A stretch of DNA of 64,000 bases, from NCBI GenBank assembly GCA_963726335.1, contig CAVSCD010000012.1, positions 682,001 to 746,000 on the forward strand. Reading direction: 5' to 3'. A model generated the notes under the pieces. The model had not been told where the DNA came from. It saw only the letters and a list, made by a program, of their open reading frames with translations, and searched no databases. The DNA comes from CAVSCD01 sp963726335. Lineage in GTDB: Bacteria > Acidobacteriota > Aminicenantia > Aminicenantales > UBA8522. Numbering within the stretch: position 1 is the stretch's first letter; each line of letters starts with the position of its first letter. Both the position numbers and the translations under genes were made by a program. Below, in pieces: positions 61,059 through 64,000 of this stretch.

Positions 61059-62150
61059 TCAGGCAGCCGGATCAGGAGCCGCGGCGGCGGCCGCTGGCAG
61101 GGCGACGAAAAATTCCACCCACTGGCCGGGCTCGGATTCGGCCCAGATGCGCCCCTGGTGCTTGTCGACGATAGATTTGCAGATATAGAGGCCGAGGCCG
61201 GACCCTTTGACGCCGCCGGTGCCTTTCTGCTTCAGCCTCTCGAACCGCTTGAATAGCCGGTTGGCGATGTCTTCCCTGGCAATGCCCACCCCCTCGTTGC
61301 GGACGGAGAAGACGACTTCGCCGCCCTGCCGAGCGAGCCTGAGCCGGACGGGTGTGCCCTCGTAGCCGTACTTGATCGCGTTGTTGACGAGATTGCCGAC
61401 GACGATCTTCAACAGGGCGGGGTCGCCCTCGATGACCGGGTCGCCCTCGAACTCCGTGACGATCGGCATCCGCCGGAGATTATCCATGACGCCCGGCATG
61501 CCCAGGGCCTCCGCGAGGACGGTCGAGGCGAACGGCAGCCGCTCCTTGAACGCGGACAGCCCGTCGAGCTCCATCTTGGACAGGTCGATGTAGGTGCGGA
61601 TGGTGTCTTCGAGGTATTCGCAGTTGCGCAGGATCGTCTCCACGACCTTTTGCTGCTCCGGGTCGAGCTTGCCGAAATAGCCGCGATGGAGGGTCGCGGC
61701 GGTCGTCTGGACCGTGGCCAGGGGGCTCTTGAGCTCGTGGGAGACAATGGCCATCAGGTCGAGCATCTTGGCGCCGGCGGCGTCCTGGCGGGCCTGGAAG
61801 GCGTTGGCGACGACGCTCCGCAGCTCCTCGGGCGTGAACGGTTTCGGGACGTAGTCGAAGGCGCCGTTCTTGAGGGCTTCGCGGGCCGTGTCCACACTCG
61901 AGTAGCCGGTGAAGATGATGACCGTCATCCCGGGCCGGTCCCGCCGCAGCGCCTTGAGGATCTCCATGCCGCCGAGCCCGGGCATCTTCAGGTCGGTGAC
62001 GACGATGTCGTAGTCCCGGGCCATGGCCTTGGCCAGGCCCTCTTCGCCCGACGAGGCCGTGTCGATCTCAAAGGGGGAAGCGGCGAAGATCCGCCGCGAG
62101 CTCTTGAGGACGATGTCCTCATCGTCGATGAACAGGATCTTGTTGCCCAT
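61059..62150 (-). CDS. Response-regulator-histidine-kinase fusion (REC-HisKA-HATPase)
   Basis: The 363-residue protein has an N-terminal receiver domain (ILFIDDEDIVLKSSRRIF, phospho-acceptor D in DIVVTDLKMPGLGG, conserved K in DYVPKPFTPEEL). HisKA follows (LDLMAIVSHELKSPLATVQ), then HATPase_c (VVGNLVNNAIKYGYEGTPVRL, GSGLGLYICKSIVDKH). The receiver comes first, so it probably takes phosphate from another kinase, most likely the upstream dCache kinase, and relays it. The ATG at 62150 is 24 nt after that kinase's stop. Confidence 0.9.
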   Translation of the reverse strand: MGNKILFIDDEDIVLKSSRRIFAASPFEIDTASSGEEGLAKAMARDYDIVVTDLKMPGLGGMEILKALRRDRPGMTVIIFTGYSSVDTAREALKNGAFDYVPKPFTPEELRSVVANAFQARQDAAGAKMLDLMAIVSHELKSPLATVQTTAATLHRGYFGKLDPEQQKVVETILRNCEYLEDTIRTYIDLSKMELDGLSAFKERLPFASTVLAEALGMPGVMDNLRRMPIVTEFEGDPVIEGDPALLKIVVGNLVNNAIKYGYEGTPVRLRLARQGGEVVFSVRNEGVGIAREDIANRLFKRFERLKQKGTGGVKGSGLGLYICKSIVDKHQGRIWAESEPGQWVEFFVALPAAAAAAPDPAA

Positions 62151-62173
62151 AGCCTTCTCTCCGGCGCCCCGCG

Positions 62174-64000
62174 TCACCGCAGGGGCAGCTTGATGGTGAA
62201 TTTCGTGCCCTGGCCGATTTCGCTTTCCACGTTGATCAGGCCGCCGTGCCGCTGGATGACGCCGTAGGTCATGGCCAGCCCGAGGCCCGTTCCCTTGCCC
62301 TTCTCCTTGGTGGTGAAGAAGGGCTCGAAGATCTTCCTCTTGTTCTCCTCGCTGATGCCCGCCCCCGTGTCGGCCACGGAGATGACGAGCATGCCGAACT
62401 GGGGCTCGGCCGAGGTCGTGATCGTCAGCCGGCCGCCGTTCGGCATGGCGTCGGCGGCGTTGACGGCGAGGTTATTGATGACCGTCCGGATCTCCTGGGG
62501 GTCGACGCTGACCCGGGGAGGGGCCGGTCGAGGGCCTTGACGATTTCGATATTCTGGAAGCTGACGTGCTTTTCCAGGATCCTCAGGCTGTCTTCGATGA
62601 TCACGTTCAGGTCGCTCAGCACGCGCTCCGGCTTGTTCTCGCGGGCGAAGTCCAAGAGTCCCCGGACGATCCCCCGGCAGCGCATCGTCTCGTCCCGGAT
62701 GACCGTGAGGTCCTCTTCGTATTTCGTCCCCTTCATGTCCTCGAGGAGCAGGCTGCTGTAGGTCAGGACGCCGGTCAGCGGGTTGTTGATCTCGTGGGCG
62801 ATGCCCGAGGCCAGCCGGCCGATGGAGGCGAGCTTTTCGGACCTGAGGATGGTCCGGGCGGCCTGCTCCTTCAGCTCCCCGTCGCGCTCCTCGATGGCCT
62901 CAACCATGCCGTTGAAGGCCTGCGTCAGGTCCCGGGCGTCGTCGTCGTCGCCCGGGTCGACCTGGATGCGGTGGTAGATCCCCTGCGCCAGCTCTTTGGA
63001 GGCGCCGATGATCCGCTTAACGGGCTTGGTGTAGATGTTGATCAGGTAGCCGGCGAGAATCAGGGCGATGATGGTCGTCACCACGATGACGATGAAGAAG
63101 GACACCGCCGTGCTCCTCACCACGAGGTCGTACTTCTGCTTCAAGATACCGACGTAGAGGATGCCCAGGGCCTTGTGGTCCAGATCGAAGACCGGGCTGT
63201 AGCCCGAGATGTACCAGCTGTCGACGACGAAGGCGTTGTCCACCCAGACCTGGCCCTCCTCGAAGACCCGCTTGTAGACCTCCTCGGAGACCTGGGTGCC
63301 GATAGCCCGCCGGCCGGCGGCGTCGACGACGTTCGTCGCCACCCGAATGTCCCCGAGGAAAATGGTCGCCGTCCCGACGTCCTTCCCCCGGAGCTTTTCG
63401 TCTTTGAAGACGAGTCTTTTAAACCGGTCGATGAACTCGGTGTTGTTGTTGAGGAGGACGGCGGCGTAAAGGACGCCCGTCATCCGGCTGCCGGACATGA
63501 TCGGCGCGGCGATCTTGATGACCATGGCCTGGTCCTCGAGGGGGGACGACCGGGCCCGGGCGTGCGGCGTGGGGACGACCGTGATGCGGGTCCGCTCCGC
63601 GAGCTCCGGCCCCTCGTTCCGGATGCTCGAATAGTCGAGGACGCCCGTGCCGGCGACCGGGGCCTGGGTCCGCAGGGCCTCCTGGATCGTCCGGTAATGG
63701 GCCATGCTGTCCCCGAAGGCGTCCGGGTTGTTGGCCCGCACCAGGACCGTTCCCTGCGGGTCGACGACGTTGACGATGTCGAACCCGAAATCGCGCCGGA
63801 TCCGGCCGAGCGCGGCGTGGAGCGTGGACCGGTCGGCGGCCGCCGTGGCCCGGACGATCTCGGAGGTCTTGGCCAGGTACTGGATGGTCCGCGAACGCCG
63901 GAGGACGTCCTCCTTGTAGAGCTCGTCGATAGCCGCCAGGCTCGTCCGGACGCTGTCGTAGGCCTCGCGGATGACGTTCTTGTTGATGATGTTGAGGCCG
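62174..64000 (-). CDS. dCache-type sensor histidine kinase, 5' truncated by window, one frameshift
   Basis: The gene enters from the right edge in frame from base 63999. An extracytoplasmic dCache domain (VNVVDPQGTVLVRANNPDAFGDS, VVDSWYISGYSPVFDLDHKALGILYVG) is followed by a transmembrane helix (AVSFFIVIVVTTIIALILAGYLI), HAMP, HisKA (IGRLASGIAHEINNPLTGVLTYSSLLLED) and HATPase_c (VINNLAVNAADAMPNGG, FFTTKEKGKGTGLGLAMTYGVI). The frame changes near 62516-62520, a CCCC-GGG junction where one C restores RVSVDPQEIRTVINN. It probably senses small molecules through dCache and feeds the following REC-kinase. Confidence 0.9.

Noticed and set aside
1..64000. CRISPR array or other regularly spaced direct repeats
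   Set aside because: No stretch with regularly spaced identical repeats was seen; the repeats present are inverted and intergenic.

Overview
The window is about 64 kb of GC-rich bacterial chromosome. Genes are densely packed, often with overlapping ATGA stop/start junctions. A GWxTD-domain lipoprotein, the gene repertoire and the base composition suggest an uncultured relative of Acidobacteriota/Aminicenantota. This placement is an inference; no 16S gene or long taxonomic marker is present, and the best protein marker (S1) is broken. I found no tRNA, rRNA, CRISPR array or complete mobile element.

Layout. 1-6 kb: a truncated DUF4434-type glycosidase-like protein, TerC, a sugar symporter, a YdeI-family protein and a neutral ceramidase-like hydrolase. 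6-10 kb: a GWxTD lipoprotein, an SPFH/band-7 protein (frameshifted) and a secreted GH84 glycosidase. 10.2-15.4 kb: the classical rpsP-khpA-rimM-trmD-rplS-rnhB operon with a large TPR protein at its end. 15.5-21.6 kb (minus): yyaL-like, a GH-D-like glycosidase, then an ECF sigma factor, a membrane anti-sigma-like protein and a secretin-N-like periplasmic protein. 21.7-25.8 kb: a sigma-54 activator, a small CPCC protein, NhaC and an acyltransferase. 25.8-33.2 kb (minus): the ispH-rpsA-HU-HIT-acyl-CoA dehydrogenase-ppiD-aminopeptidase operon. 33.3-36.5 kb (minus): a compact four-gene cluster of a DUF6305-type exported protein, a TRAP-like large permease, an unlisted 50-aa two-helix protein and an AstE/AspA-like deacylase. 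36.5-41.7 kb (minus): an IS481 remnant, ggt, scpB, scpA, trpS and a site-2 protease. 41.7-44.3 kb: glnA divergent from an Lrp-type regulator, then speD. 44.7-47.4 kb: an M1-family peptidase. 47.4-52 kb (minus): a small exported protein, a PDZ-containing sensor kinase and an NtrC-type regulator, divergent from a seven-gene type II secretion/type IV pilus-like assembly operon (52.1-59.7 kb). 59.7-64 kb: a THEP1-like NTPase, a ThiF-family protein and two histidine kinases, the last cut by the window end.

Two themes stand out. First, the intergenic gaps hold related repeats: an inverted-orientation pair 29 kb apart with identical 10-bp stems, a second pair around a TIR-like element, and a nested 270-bp inverted repeat upstream of rpsP. 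Second, reading frames are broken in seven otherwise recognisable genes. Most breaks sit at short homopolymers, and they are strikingly concentrated in rpsA (about ten indels) and the adjacent deacylase, while ispH between them is intact. The scattered ones look like sequencing or assembly error. The rpsA cluster needs an explanation.

The best candidate for an undescribed system is the DUF6305/TRAP-like/50-aa/deacylase cluster. Next are the lipobox-TPR-secretin-cohesin fusion with its divergent PDZ-kinase regulators, and the sigma/anti-sigma/secretin-N trio.
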